DNA of 64,000 bases from Paenibacillus polymyxa (GTDB lineage: Bacteria; Bacillota; Bacilli; Paenibacillales; Paenibacillaceae): the NCBI RefSeq assembly GCF_001719045.1, contig NZ_CP015423.1, forward strand, positions 3,901,001 through 3,965,000. The letters are read 5' to 3'. The notes under the pieces were generated by a model. The model saw only the letters and a list, made by a program, of their open reading frames with translations, searched no databases and was not told the DNA's origin. Shown piece by piece: positions 45,661 through 54,889 of this stretch. Both the position numbers and the translations under genes were made by a program. Within the stretch, counting starts at the first letter, position 1. The number at the start of each line of letters is the position of its first letter.

Positions 45661-45794
45661 TTGATTGTCAGTTTCTAAAAAAGTTCAGGCCAAGTTATTA
45701 ACCTCGGACTATCACTTCCCAGCTACACACGCTCTAAAAACGTATAGAGGCCCTACGGCGGTTGCCAGCGGAGCGGGCAGAATTGTTCTGAAGA

Positions 45795-45900
45795 AGCGAA
45801 GCGTTCGCCTTTATCCCCGGATTTTACCCTTACAGGTTCTATTCAATAGAAATCCGGGGATAACAGCGATCGGAAGAACAATCTGCACGCGCAGCGCCCA
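45795..45900. repeat. Dispersed hairpin element, copy 1
   Basis: CCCCGGATTT (45815-45824) pairs perfectly with AAATCCGGGG (45850-45859). The tail ATAACAGCGATCGGAAGAAC and following bases are shared with copy 2 near 54.1 kb. A small CTGC/GCAG stem closes the 3' end. Confidence 0.65.
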
Positions 45901-45932
45901 CCAACCGACCAAAGGCTTCTAATCGTTTTAAC

Positions 45933-46313
45933 CTATCTCATCCCCATTAATATCATCGAGCAAAGGATAAGCCCCGTCCCGCACCCCGAAGTATATACCT
46001 TGAGGTGGCGGAACATGGATGTTTTCCAGGCTGACAGAGATTCATCGGAACGTAAACGTTCATTTTCCTCCCGTAATGCCTTGGATTGACGAATGAACAA
46101 CTGTCTGATGTCGGCAAATCCCCGCAGGAAGAGGGTTAGAAAACCGCTTTGCAGAACGTGGAAGATTGCACCGATCACCAAGCCCAGCAACCCCAACAGG
46201 AATAGCAGATTTGCAGTAGCCATGTTTTCACGACCATACAAGAGATGGGGGATGGCGTACAGAAATCCTAAAGTACCGACAATCAGGGCAGTGAGCCCGA
46301 AACGTAAAATCAT
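45933..46313 (-). CDS. DUF3899-family membrane protein
   Basis: The 126-aa protein has two N-terminal membrane helices (LRFGLTALIVGTLGFLYAI and LLFLLGLLGLVIGAIFHVLQ), a basic charged stretch and a final helix (LILCSMILMGM). This pattern fits the DUF3899 family, often located after Opp-type binding-protein genes. Its start overlaps the stop of the OppA-like gene (TAATG), so it belongs to that operon. Function is unknown. Confidence 0.75.
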   Translation of the reverse strand: MILRFGLTALIVGTLGFLYAIPHLLYGRENMATANLLFLLGLLGLVIGAIFHVLQSGFLTLFLRGFADIRQLFIRQSKALREENERLRSDESLSAWKTSMFRHLKVYTSGCGTGLILCSMILMGMR

Positions 46314-47956
46314 TATTTTTCGACCCGTTTCGCAAAGCGCAGGTCTGGGTTCGAACGAGCATCAAATACGATACCTTGAATCTTAGGACTGATTAATGCG
46401 GTGTCCGCAGAGAACTGGATCGGAATAATCGGCAGATCTTCCATCAATACGTCTTCTGCCTGGTGGAGCTGTTCAAAGCGTTTTGCCGGATCAAGCTCAA
46501 AGGTTGAGGATTCAATCAGTTTGTCATACTCCGGGTTGCTCCAGTTGGTAAAGTTGTTCGAATTTTTGGAAGTATAATGCCCCAATACGCCGAGTGGATC
46601 CAGGAAGTTTCCTTCCCAGCCCATACGAGCGATCTGGAAGTTCTTCTGTTTAAAGGTATCAATGTACGTTTTCCATTCCTGATTCTCCAGCGTCACTGCA
46701 ACGCCCAGGTTCGTTTTCAGCATTTCCTGAATCGCTTCAGCTACTTTTTTATGCTTGTCCGAAGTGTTGTATTTAAAGGTGATCGGTGGCAGCTGGGTCA
46801 AACCTTCTTCTTTCAGACCTTCGGCCAGCAATTGTTTCGCTTTCGCAGCGTCAAACTCATAGTATTTTTTCGGTGCTTCATCACGGAAGTCCTTGCCGGA
46901 TGGCGTTGTTGTTCCGTATGGAACATAACCGTAAGCCGGAGTTTCGCCACCTTTGGTTACGCTAGTAGCCAGTGCTTCGCGGTCAATCGCGTAGGCAATG
47001 GCCTGTCTGATTTTTTTATTGTCAAACGGCTTTTGTTTTACGTTAAAAGAATAGGTATACACACTGAAAGATGGATGCGACAGGAATTCCTTGTTGCTCT
47101 TTTCCTGATCCAGGGTATCTACGGGAAGGCTCAAAATCAGATCCAGATCGCCCGTTTTGTACATTTGATAATAAGTTGTGGAGTCTTGAACCATTTTAAA
47201 ATTAATCGTTGCCATTGTAATGGCATCTTTGTTCCAGAATTGATCGTTTTTCGCCAGCGTAATCTGCTCGTTATGTTTCCATTCCTTGGCTACATACGCA
47301 CCGTTGCCGACCATTGTGCCCGCTTCTGCTGCCCATTTGTCATTTTTCTCAACAACCGATTGGTTTACTGGCAGATAGGCATGACCCACTGCGATCGTTG
47401 GGAAGAAGCTCAGCGGTGATTTCAGTTCAACTACCAGAGTTTTATCATCTTTTGCTGTAACACCCACGTCTTCAATTTTACCTTTGCCTGTGTTGTACGC
47501 TTCGGCACCTTTGATGTAGTAGAGGGCAGAAGGATCGTAGGCAGCTGTTTTCGGATTCAGTACCCGTTTCCAGGAGTATTCAAAATCCTTAGCTGTCAGT
47601 GGGTCACCATTCGACCATTTTGCACCGTCACGGATCGTAAAGGTGTAGGTTTTACCGTCAGGAGATACGTCTACTTTGCTGGCAGCGCCTTCTACGATTT
47701 TACCGGCCTTATCGTATGTATACAGCCCTTCGTACAAGTTATCAATCACAAAGTAGGACGTTGTATCTGATGCGAAAGCAGGGTCTAGCGTATAAGGCTC
47801 TCCACCTGCCAGATTGGCAGTAATTTCTTGCGGGATATCTGCTTGAGGCGCGGCGGACGGGTCGTTGCTTGCTGTTTTGTCCGTATTACCAGAGCATCCA
47901 GCCAAAGCCGTTACGGCCAAAAGTAAGATGATCGTCATCCAATGCATTTTTTTCAT
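46313..47956 (-). CDS. Oligopeptide ABC transporter substrate-binding lipoprotein (OppA/DppE type)
   Basis: The 547-aa SBP_bac_5 family protein has lipobox LAGC (Cys21) and a canonical start AGGEPYTLDPAFASDTTSYF. It also has WSNGDPLTAKDFEYSWKRVL and NKKIRQAIAYAIDREALA, all typical of peptide-binding proteins. It captures oligopeptides outside the membrane. It is separated from the permease genes by a small ORF. Confidence 0.93.
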   Translation of the reverse strand: MKKMHWMTIILLLAVTALAGCSGNTDKTASNDPSAAPQADIPQEITANLAGGEPYTLDPAFASDTTSYFVIDNLYEGLYTYDKAGKIVEGAASKVDVSPDGKTYTFTIRDGAKWSNGDPLTAKDFEYSWKRVLNPKTAAYDPSALYYIKGAEAYNTGKGKIEDVGVTAKDDKTLVVELKSPLSFFPTIAVGHAYLPVNQSVVEKNDKWAAEAGTMVGNGAYVAKEWKHNEQITLAKNDQFWNKDAITMATINFKMVQDSTTYYQMYKTGDLDLILSLPVDTLDQEKSNKEFLSHPSFSVYTYSFNVKQKPFDNKKIRQAIAYAIDREALATSVTKGGETPAYGYVPYGTTTPSGKDFRDEAPKKYYEFDAAKAKQLLAEGLKEEGLTQLPPITFKYNTSDKHKKVAEAIQEMLKTNLGVAVTLENQEWKTYIDTFKQKNFQIARMGWEGNFLDPLGVLGHYTSKNSNNFTNWSNPEYDKLIESSTFELDPAKRFEQLHQAEDVLMEDLPIIPIQFSADTALISPKIQGIVFDARSNPDLRFAKRVEK

Positions 47957-48017
47957 CGTGGTTTTCCTCCATTACTGTGATAAGTTATGCCAAAAATAAG
48001 GTACACCGTACCGGGGG

Positions 48018-48113
48018 TTATTCATCCTCCTTTCCCGCAGGTATGCCGCGTGTGCGCACTTCGATAAAGGAATTGCCGTTTTTCCTGAGGTTAGGCAAGA
48101 AGCTGCGGATCAT
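48018..48113 (-). CDS. Small basic ORF (31 aa) inside the peptide-transporter operon
   Basis: On the minus strand, ATG at 48113 follows AAGGAGGGGTGTCACC with ideal spacing and opens a 31-codon frame ending TAA. The peptide starts MIRSFLPNLRKNGNSFIEVR and has no membrane segment. The strong ribosome site and its position between the OppC- and OppA-like genes suggest translation. Function unknown. Confidence 0.5.
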   Translation of the reverse strand: MIRSFLPNLRKNGNSFIEVRTRGIPAGKEDE

Positions 48114-48152
48114 GGTGACACCCCTCCTTGTCCAATTTGGATCTCTCTGTTG

Positions 48153-49103
48153 TTAATGTTGTGAGCGCGGATCAAGCGCATCCTGAAGCCCGTCTCCAAG
48201 TGTATTGAACGCCAGCATGGTGAGCGATATCATCAGCCCTGGGAAGAATAGGCGCCACCATTGACCGCTTAAAATAACGCCAAGTGAATCGTTAGCCATC
48301 GTCCCCCAGCTGGCCGAAGGAGACTGAATCCCCAGACCGAGAAAGCTCAGAAACGATTCGGCAAAAATAGCCGATGGAATAGTGAACGTCAAATTCACGA
48401 TAATGATTGCCGCTGCGTTTGGTAGCAAATGTCTGAAGATAATACGTGAATGAGATGTCCCCAAGCTACGGGCTGCTAACACATATTCCTGCTGCTTCAG
48501 CTGTAAGATTTGCCCACGCACTACACGGGCCATACCGACCCAGCCAGTAATGGATAATGCAATAATCATCGTGAGCAGGCCTGGCTTCATAATGACGAGC
48601 AGCAGAATGATGACCAGCAGATAAGGAATACTGTACAGAATTTCAATAATACGCATTAGGACATTGTCGATCCGGTCGCCCGTTTTGCCGTGCCCAGCAC
48701 AATAGCCAGCAACACAGCCGACGAGAATGCCAAGTACCAAATCAATAGCGGCAGCGGCAAAGCCGATCATGAGTGAAATTCTAGCTCCGGCCCATGTCCG
48801 TGCCCATACGTCCCTCCCCAGATCATCCGTACCAAACCAATGCTCTTTCGAAGGAGAGAGATTCGTTTTCAAAAGGGATTGATCACTGGGTGCATAGGGA
48901 ACCATGGAAGGTCCAACAATCGCCAGCACAATAATCATGATTAGTAGGGAAAGCCCCAACAGAGCAAGCTTGTTGTTAAAAAGTCTGCGTAGCCGATCTC
49001 GCCAGGGTGATTCTTTGGGTCTGGTCAACGTAGGGGTGGGGATCTGGCTACGATCTACAAGACTGAACAGGCTGTCCTTTTCGACAGTAGATGCTGCTTT
49101 CAT
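48153..49103 (-). CDS. Oligopeptide ABC permease (OppC/DppC type)
   Basis: The 316-aa protein has a cytosolic N-terminus, six membrane helices and the family signature HWFGTDDLGRDVWARTWAGA. The EAA coupling loop is VLAARSLGTSHSRIIFRHLL. It pairs with the OppB-like subunit encoded just upstream, 1 base apart. ATG 49103 follows AAGGAGATTAAC. Confidence 0.93.
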   Translation of the reverse strand: MKAASTVEKDSLFSLVDRSQIPTPTLTRPKESPWRDRLRRLFNNKLALLGLSLLIMIIVLAIVGPSMVPYAPSDQSLLKTNLSPSKEHWFGTDDLGRDVWARTWAGARISLMIGFAAAAIDLVLGILVGCVAGYCAGHGKTGDRIDNVLMRIIEILYSIPYLLVIILLLVIMKPGLLTMIIALSITGWVGMARVVRGQILQLKQQEYVLAARSLGTSHSRIIFRHLLPNAAAIIIVNLTFTIPSAIFAESFLSFLGLGIQSPSASWGTMANDSLGVILSGQWWRLFFPGLMISLTMLAFNTLGDGLQDALDPRSQH

Positions 49104-49104
49104 G

Positions 49105-50031
49105 TTAATCTCCTTTGCTGACTAATTTGATTCGTGGATCGACAAGGCGATAGGATATATCAATTAAAAATAAAGTGACGACCAGAATAGCACTGTAGAA
49201 AATGGTCGTCCCCATAATCACTGGATAATCCCGATTAAAGATACTATCTACGAAGTATTTACCGATGCCGGGAATGGCGAATATTTTTTCGACGACAAAG
49301 GTACCTGTAATGACGGAAGCGAATAGCGGTCCGATAAAGGAAAGCACTGGAATCAACGCATTGCGTAATCCGTGACGAAGAACTACTGCCCAAGAGGACA
49401 ACCCTTTCGCTTTGGCAGTGCGTATGTACTCCTCATGCATGACCTCCAGCATACTCGTTCGCATAAAGCGGGCGATAACAGCAAGCGGTGAAACAGCGAG
49501 AGCCAGCGACGGGAGCACCGTATGCTGCCAGGTTCCCCATGAGGCGACCGGAAGCAGATGCCATTGGACGGCAACATACTTGATTAACAGCGGTGCCAAT
49601 ATGAAGCTGGGTACGGAAATACCAACAATCGCGATAAACATCGAGATATAATCCAGTGGTCGATTATGGTGTAGAGCAGCCAGCGTTCCGAGCGAAATAC
49701 CGGCAATAATTGCGACCACGATGGATTGAATACCCAGCAATGCAGAAGGTGGAAAACCTCGGGCAATGAGCATATTGACGTCCGTCGTTTTCGATTGAAT
49801 AGACGGGCCCATGTCCAGCACTAGCAGATTTTTGAGATACAACACATACTGCACAGCGAGCGGCTTGTCCAGGTTGTATCTGGCACGCATGTTTTGCAAT
49901 ACCGCTTCCGGAATGGTTTTGGAATCGTTCGAGAACGGATCACCCGGAATGATGTGCATGATGATAAACGTTAAAGTGACGATAATCCACAACGTAACAA
50001 GCATCGTAAAAAGACGTTTTAAAATGTACAT
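49105..50031 (-). CDS. Oligopeptide ABC permease (OppB/DppB type)
   Basis: The 308-aa protein starts MYILKRLFTMLVTLWIIVTL and has FIIMHIIPGDPF, with the EAA loop IRTAKAKGLSSWAVVLRHGL and six membrane helices. It is the first gene of the operon. No oppD/oppF ATPase gene follows anywhere in the cluster, so the importer must borrow an ATPase encoded elsewhere. Confidence 0.93.
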   Translation of the reverse strand: MYILKRLFTMLVTLWIIVTLTFIIMHIIPGDPFSNDSKTIPEAVLQNMRARYNLDKPLAVQYVLYLKNLLVLDMGPSIQSKTTDVNMLIARGFPPSALLGIQSIVVAIIAGISLGTLAALHHNRPLDYISMFIAIVGISVPSFILAPLLIKYVAVQWHLLPVASWGTWQHTVLPSLALAVSPLAVIARFMRTSMLEVMHEEYIRTAKAKGLSSWAVVLRHGLRNALIPVLSFIGPLFASVITGTFVVEKIFAIPGIGKYFVDSIFNRDYPVIMGTTIFYSAILVVTLFLIDISYRLVDPRIKLVSKGD

Positions 50032-50236
50032 GGGGCTTTATTTCTCCTGTCTATCAAGCTGATTTACATCCTATTGCTGTTGAAATTTTAAAATAAATAA
50101 AAGTATATAAGAATACTAGGAAATAATAAGACGGTTTAGGTGACATGTCAAGGTAAGGTTTTACATTATAGAACACAGGTCAAATTTTCGTCACAGGTTT
50201 TCCATTTATATAAGGCTAAGATTCCGCTTATTCCTC

Positions 50237-50265
50237 TCGACGAGTATCCTGCGGTATGTTATGAT
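50237..50265 (+). promoter_or_regulatory. Promoter candidate for the amino-acid ABC operon
   Basis: TCGACG (-35) and TATGAT (-10) are separated by 17 bp, with an extended-10 TGT directly before the -10. It lies in the 318-bp divergent gap between the OppB-like and the amino-acid-binding genes. No other feature was recognised in that gap. Confidence 0.5.
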
Positions 50266-50349
50266 GATACTCTGATAACGTGTTAACGAACTAAAGCGTT
50301 TGCCACCTGTTCTTAGATACGGGGGTCACCATTGTTGGAGGGGAATAAG

Positions 50350-51117
50350 ATGAGAAAAGCAGCCATGTTTACGATGTTGATTGGATTGATGATGATCGTG
50401 TTGGCCGGATGTTCCGGCGGTAAGGATGACAGTAAATTGATTATTGGAATTGATGATAAATTCGCCCCGATGGGCTTTAGAGATGAAAATAACGAGCTGA
50501 CCGGCTTTGATATTGATTATGCGAAAGCGGCCGGGGAACAAATGGGTAAACAGGTGGAATTTCAGCCGATTGACTGGTCTGCCAAAGAATCCGAGCTGAA
50601 CAGCGGACGTATTGATCTCATTTGGAATGGATACACCATTACGGATGAGCGTAAGGAAAAAGTGCTGTTCACGAAGCCATATCTGAAAAACAGTCAGGTG
50701 ATTGTCATTCCGGCTACTTCGAGTCTTTCCAAGCTCGCTGATCTGACGGGCAAAACGGTGGGACTCCAGACGCTGTCTTCAGCAGCCGATGCATTGGATG
50801 CAAATCCGATCAAAAGTAAATTGAAGCCTGTGTCTGAGTATCCGGATAATGTTCTCGCTTTGACAGACCTGAAAACCGGGCGTCTGGATGCGGTTGTTAT
50901 TGATGAGGTCGTTGCCAAGTATTATATGTCGAAGGAACAAGGGACGTATAAGCTGCTTGATGAATCATTGGCCCCTGAGGAATACGGCATCGGTGTGAAA
51001 AAAGGAAATGAAGAGCTGTTGACGCAGCTGCAATCTGCTTTGGATGAGCTGCACAAGAACGGAAAAGCTGCTGAAATTTCGAAAAAGTGGTTTGGTGAAG
51101 ATAAAGTATTAAATTAA
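50350..51117 (+). CDS. Polar amino-acid ABC transporter binding lipoprotein
   Basis: ATG 50350, 6 bases after GGAGGGG, gives 255 aa with lipobox LAGC (Cys21). The family-3 solute-binding fold shows LIIGIDDKFAPMGFRDENNE, GFDIDYAKA and IWNGYTITDERKEKVLFTKP. Ligand is a polar amino acid such as Gln, Cys/cystine, His or Arg. Operon context confirms an importer. Confidence 0.92.
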   Translation: MRKAAMFTMLIGLMMIVLAGCSGGKDDSKLIIGIDDKFAPMGFRDENNELTGFDIDYAKAAGEQMGKQVEFQPIDWSAKESELNSGRIDLIWNGYTITDERKEKVLFTKPYLKNSQVIVIPATSSLSKLADLTGKTVGLQTLSSAADALDANPIKSKLKPVSEYPDNVLALTDLKTGRLDAVVIDEVVAKYYMSKEQGTYKLLDESLAPEEYGIGVKKGNEELLTQLQSALDELHKNGKAAEISKKWFGEDKVLN

Positions 51118-51157
51118 TACGTAGTGTATTGAACTAAGGGTTTAGGAGTCGAAGGTC

Positions 51158-51817
51158 ATGAGTATGGAATATATTTTACGAATTATGAAGCCTATGCTTG
51201 AAGGGGCACAGATGACGGTTATTTTATTTTTCATCACGCTCATCTTGTCTATTCCATTGGGTTTTATCGTTACGTTGCTGGCCAAAAGCCGGATTAAGCC
51301 AATCGCCTGGCTGATGCATACGTACATTTATGTTATACGCGGTACGCCGCTATTGCTGCAATTATTGTTCTTTTGTTTTGGTCTGCCGATGTTGCCTGTC
51401 ATTGGGGAGTATCTGGTATTGGACCGGACAACGGCTGCGGTACTGGCGTTTGTACTGAATTATGCGGCTTATTTTGCAGAAATTTTTAGAGGCGGGATGT
51501 TGTCAATTGATAAAGGGCAATACGAGGCTTCGCAAGTGCTGGGCTTGAGCAAGTCGCAGACGCTGATTAGAGTCATTGTGCCGCAAATGGTACGGATTGC
51601 TTTGCCTGCGGTGACCAATGAGGCGACAACACTGGTAAAAGATACGGCACTACTGTATGCAGTAGCGGTACCGGAACTGCTACATTTTGCGAATACGGCT
51701 GTAAACCGTGATTTCTCGATTGTACCTTATGTTGTAGCGGCGGTTATTTATTTGTTGTTAGCTTTGGTACTGACGCTATTCTTCAGAGCGCTGGAAAAAC
51801 GTTTTAAATTCGAGTAA
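51158..51817 (+). CDS. Polar amino-acid ABC permease (HisM/GlnP type)
   Basis: The 219-aa protein has about five membrane helices and IRGTPLLLQLLFFCFGLPML, the HisM-type signature. The coupling loop is EASQVLGLSKSQTLIRVIVPQ. As a single permease gene it probably forms a homodimer. It is 40 bases after the binding protein. Confidence 0.93.
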   Translation: MSMEYILRIMKPMLEGAQMTVILFFITLILSIPLGFIVTLLAKSRIKPIAWLMHTYIYVIRGTPLLLQLLFFCFGLPMLPVIGEYLVLDRTTAAVLAFVLNYAAYFAEIFRGGMLSIDKGQYEASQVLGLSKSQTLIRVIVPQMVRIALPAVTNEATTLVKDTALLYAVAVPELLHFANTAVNRDFSIVPYVVAAVIYLLLALVLTLFFRALEKRFKFE

Positions 51818-51832
51818 AAGGAATGTCGGGAT

Positions 51833-52585
51833 ATGAATACTAACGCAATAGAAGTAACCGATTTGAAAAAATCGTTCGGCAAGCTCGACGTTCTGAAAAG
51901 AGTGAGCTTTAACGTTAAAGCCGGCGAGGTTGTAGCCGTCATCGGTCCTTCAGGTTCAGGAAAAAGTACCATGCTCCGTAGTTTGGTACACCTGGAAGAT
52001 GTGACAGGCGGGACGATCCGCATTCATGATAAAGCACTGGTGGAAAACGGTCAGTACGCTCCGGCAGGTGACATTAAGGGCATTACCACCGGTATGGGCA
52101 TGGTGTTCCAGCATTTTAATCTGTTCCCTCACTTGACGGTGCAGGATAATCTGGAGCTGGCTCCGAAGCTGGTGAAGAAGGTGAGCAAGGCTGAGCTACG
52201 TCGCCAAAGCGCTGAGTTGCTGGCTAAAGTCGGATTAGCAGATAAAGCAGATGCGTATCCATCCCGACTGTCGGGAGGACAGAAGCAGCGCGTGGCGATT
52301 GCCCGGGCAATGATGATGAACCCTGATATTTTACTGTTTGATGAGCCGACCTCGGCCCTTGATCCCGAGCTGACGGGTGAGGTGCTGCGAGTTATCAAAA
52401 AGCTGGCTGAGGAACATATGACGATGGTCATCGTGACCCACGAGATGAACTTTGCGAGAGATGTGGCGGATCGTGTCATTTTTATGGATAATGGCGAAAT
52501 TGCAGAATCCGGTACACCAGAGCAGATTTTTGGCAATCCTCAGCTGGAACGGACGAAGGTGTTTTTGAATCGGGTGGGGGATTAA
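51833..52585 (+). CDS. Polar amino-acid ABC ATPase (GlnQ/TcyN type)
   Basis: The 250-aa ATPase has Walker [10 protein letters not shown], signature [14 protein letters not shown], Walker [16 protein letters not shown] and switch region [15 protein letters not shown]. It completes the importer with the two genes upstream. A terminator follows. Confidence 0.95.
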   Translation: MNTNAIEVTDLKKSFGKLDVLKRVSFNVKAGEVVAVIGPSGSGKSTMLRSLVHLEDVTGGTIRIHDKALVENGQYAPAGDIKGITTGMGMVFQHFNLFPHLTVQDNLELAPKLVKKVSKAELRRQSAELLAKVGLADKADAYPSRLSGGQKQRVAIARAMMMNPDILLFDEPTSALDPELTGEVLRVIKKLAEEHMTMVIVTHEMNFARDVADRVIFMDNGEIAESGTPEQIFGNPQLERTKVFLNRVGD

Positions 52586-52664
52586 AAATATAGTTGCTTG
52601 TTAGAGTGTGTGTCCGTGAGCAATATGTTTTTAAGCAGGAAGTATGAGGGAAGAATAAAAGCAA

Positions 52665-52693
52665 GGGAGATGGCAAACGCCATCTCCTTTTTG
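52665..52693 (+). terminator. Terminator of the amino-acid ABC operon
   Basis: The perfect arms GGAGATGGC and GCCATCTCC enclose a 4-base loop and are followed by TTTTT. Confidence 0.85.
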
Positions 52694-52778
52694 TAGTTAT
52701 AGAGTATGCGCACTGTGTAGCCACATTTGGGCAATATGTAGATTGAGGTTCGTATACAGATTATTATTTTTAATCTTT

Positions 52779-52828
52779 ACATACCTACCAAAGGTATGTT
52801 AAACGAAAGATACCTACCGAAGGTAGGT
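52779..52828 (+). promoter_or_regulatory. Two tandem palindromic operators upstream of the VC0807/TetR pair
   Basis: ACATACC...GGTATGT (52779-52799) and ACCTACCGAAGGTAGGT (52812-52828) are related inverted repeats about 33 bp apart, just before the membrane-protein gene. They are likely binding sites of the TetR regulator encoded downstream. Confidence 0.65.
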
Positions 52829-52855
52829 TTTGAATGATGAGAGGATGAGTCGATC

Positions 52856-53461
52856 ATGAATAAATCTCGCAACGAAATCATCTTTACGCTAATCATTAAT
52901 ATCGTATTGCCTTATTTGGCTTATCGCCTGCTAATTCCGCATACGAGCAGTGTGGTGGCTCTGTCTATCGCTGCTCTTGTACCACTATGCGACTCGCTCT
53001 ACAATCTTATAAGGACGCGCAAAGCAGATGTGTTTTCTGGCTTTATCTTTCTTGGTCTGATTCTTGGCGTCGTGGCCGTTCTCTTGGGCGGTGACGAACG
53101 CTTCATTCTGCTACGGGAGTCTTATGTGACCGGTATTATGGGGTTGGTGTTTCTAGGCTCGCTGCTCTTTGGTCGACCATTAATTTATTATTTTGCGGAA
53201 AGATTCACAGGACATAATCCTCAGATGAACGATAAATGGGGGAAGCTTCCACGCTATCGCTTTAACTTCCGCCTAATAACGGCGGTGTGGGGACTCAGCC
53301 TGCTGCTGGAGGCCTTCATCAAAGTAGTGCTGGTATATTCGCTGTCCATACCGACCTTTCTGGTCGTATCGCCGTTCTTCACCTACGGGCTTATTGGTAT
53401 GACGATCTGGTGGAATATAGGTTTCATTAAACGAATAAAAAGACAGACAAACGGGAGGTAA
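52856..53461 (+). CDS. VC0807-family integral membrane protein
   Basis: The 201-aa protein has about six membrane helices. The family-typical N-terminal region runs IVLPYLAYRLLIPHTSSVVA, then LVPLCDSLYNLIRTRKADVF. Function is unknown. It lies 6 bases before a TetR gene and behind paired operators, so it is probably the main target of that repressor; a small-molecule efflux or membrane-stress role is speculation. Confidence 0.8.
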   Translation: MNKSRNEIIFTLIINIVLPYLAYRLLIPHTSSVVALSIAALVPLCDSLYNLIRTRKADVFSGFIFLGLILGVVAVLLGGDERFILLRESYVTGIMGLVFLGSLLFGRPLIYYFAERFTGHNPQMNDKWGKLPRYRFNFRLITAVWGLSLLLEAFIKVVLVYSLSIPTFLVVSPFFTYGLIGMTIWWNIGFIKRIKRQTNGR

Positions 53462-53467
53462 AAGATT

Positions 53468-54073
53468 ATGCAAGATAAAGCGATGAACGACAGTCTAAAA
53501 AAGCTGCTTGAGATTGCCGAAAAGATGATTATGGAGAAAGGCTGTCGGGCGACGACACTACAGGATATTGCGGATCGCAGCGGACTGACTAAAGGAGCCA
53601 TTTATCATTATGTCAAAAGCAAAGATGAATTGTTCGGTATGATTCTGGAGGCGGGAATGGAGAAAACCAATCAGCGCTTTTTTGAATCTGTCGCCCGGAC
53701 TCCCGCAGGACCAGAAGGAATCAAATCCCCACTTAACACCTTAACTGAACGCCTTCGTAACATCGGTAGTGGGGACAGCGCTGCCAGCCTGATTTTTATT
53801 TATCTACTCAGCCAACAGGATAAGCCCGCCGTGGCTGGCATTCTGAAACGTTATCACGAAGCATCTATCCTCACTGCCAAAACGTGGATCGAAGTCGGAC
53901 AGCAGAATGGAGCTATCCCTGTTTCAATCGATGCGGACAGGACAGCTCGGATGTTCACCGTGTTCAAGAACGGACTGCAAGTTCAGCATAACATAGTGAC
54001 AGATGGCGATAAAATCAACGAACTGGAAATTTATGAGTTCTTGATGAATGCGCTGGGCGCAGGAAGAGGCTAG
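53468..54073 (+). CDS. TetR/AcrR-family transcriptional regulator
   Basis: The 201-aa protein has an N-terminal helix-turn-helix: TTLQDIADRSGLTKGAIYHY followed by VKSKDELF. The C-terminal ligand domain is all-helical. It is co-transcribed with the VC0807 protein and presumably autoregulates through the palindromes at 52779-52828. Confidence 0.92.
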   Translation: MQDKAMNDSLKKLLEIAEKMIMEKGCRATTLQDIADRSGLTKGAIYHYVKSKDELFGMILEAGMEKTNQRFFESVARTPAGPEGIKSPLNTLTERLRNIGSGDSAASLIFIYLLSQQDKPAVAGILKRYHEASILTAKTWIEVGQQNGAIPVSIDADRTARMFTVFKNGLQVQHNIVTDGDKINELEIYEFLMNALGAGRG

Positions 54074-54089
54074 GCACGTCTGAAATTCT

Positions 54090-54210
54090 CTTAAAGTACT
54101 CCATTCGTTCAGCTATCCCTGGATTTTACCTTTAAGTTTATATTCTACTGAGGAGAAATCTAGGGATAACAGCGATCGGAAGAACAATCTGCATGCGTAG
54201 CGGGCTCACC
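54090..54210. repeat. Dispersed hairpin element, copy 2
   Basis: CCCTGGATTT (54118-54127) pairs with AAATCTAGGG (54156-54165), and the 3' part GATAACAGCGATCGGAAGAA plus following bases is nearly identical to copy 1 at 45.8 kb. Differences in the stem preserve pairing (C-G to T-A, G-C to G-U). Confidence 0.65.
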
Positions 54211-54229
54211 ACCATAACTCCTCCATTAT

Positions 54230-54448
54230 CTATCTATTACGATCAACAATTTCTTTGTCCTCGCTAAATACTTCAATCATCGTTAATGCCCCCGCCCGAT
54301 ACCCGTGAATGAATGCTGCTGGTAATTTGCTTTTCAACATCTCCATGAGATCACTAATTTTTTGATTCACTTTTTGAGATTCAGGGTCGGTTGAATTTAT
54401 CTGTTCACTAGGACGCCAATTCCCATAATACATATCCTCCAAAATCAT
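54230..54448 (-). CDS. DUF6809-family small protein
   Basis: The 72-aa protein starts MILEDMYYGNWRPSEQI and ends with AGALTMIEVFSED, matching both ends of the DUF6809 family. The middle is shorter than usual (about 90 aa), suggesting a small internal deletion. It is cytosolic with unknown function, often found singly in Paenibacillus and other Firmicutes. Confidence 0.65.
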   Translation of the reverse strand: MILEDMYYGNWRPSEQINSTDPESQKVNQKISDLMEMLKSKLPAAFIHGYRAGALTMIEVFSEDKEIVDRNR

Positions 54449-54889
54449 TTTTTATCATACCTCCTATGAAAAGTTAAGTGTTTGTCCTCACGTGAATCGA
54501 GAATTCCCATTATGCACTGCTAATCACCCAAGCACATTTTACAGCATGTGATGGATGCATATTGATATTTATGCGTTATTTGCATAAAGTTTTTTTAGTA
54601 TATAAGCTGAGTTGAAAATGTACATGAGGCGCCACTACGCTGCCGGGTGTTGCTTCACATCGCTGTAATACTGGAATTATTCTATAAAATTCAAAGAAAG
54701 CTAAACATAATAGAGTTAAAGCTTTAATTTGCTAGGTTTATATGCAAACGCTATTATTTTATAATCTCACTCAGAAAGGAGGTTAAAGTAAAAAAATACG
54801 GAATATGGAACGCATAGGTGATATACTGCAAAGAGAATCAACCAACAAGCAAGTGTATGGGACAAACACAAAATTTTAGGAGGTAGAGT
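54449..54889 (+). promoter_or_regulatory. Upstream region of the xylanase gene with cre-like site and -10 box
   Basis: ATGCAAACGCTATTAT (54742-54757) matches the cre consensus except one position. TATAAT (54760-54765) follows directly, a layout suited to CcpA repression. The rest of the 440-bp gap shows no gene; AGGAGG lies near 54880. Confidence 0.5.
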
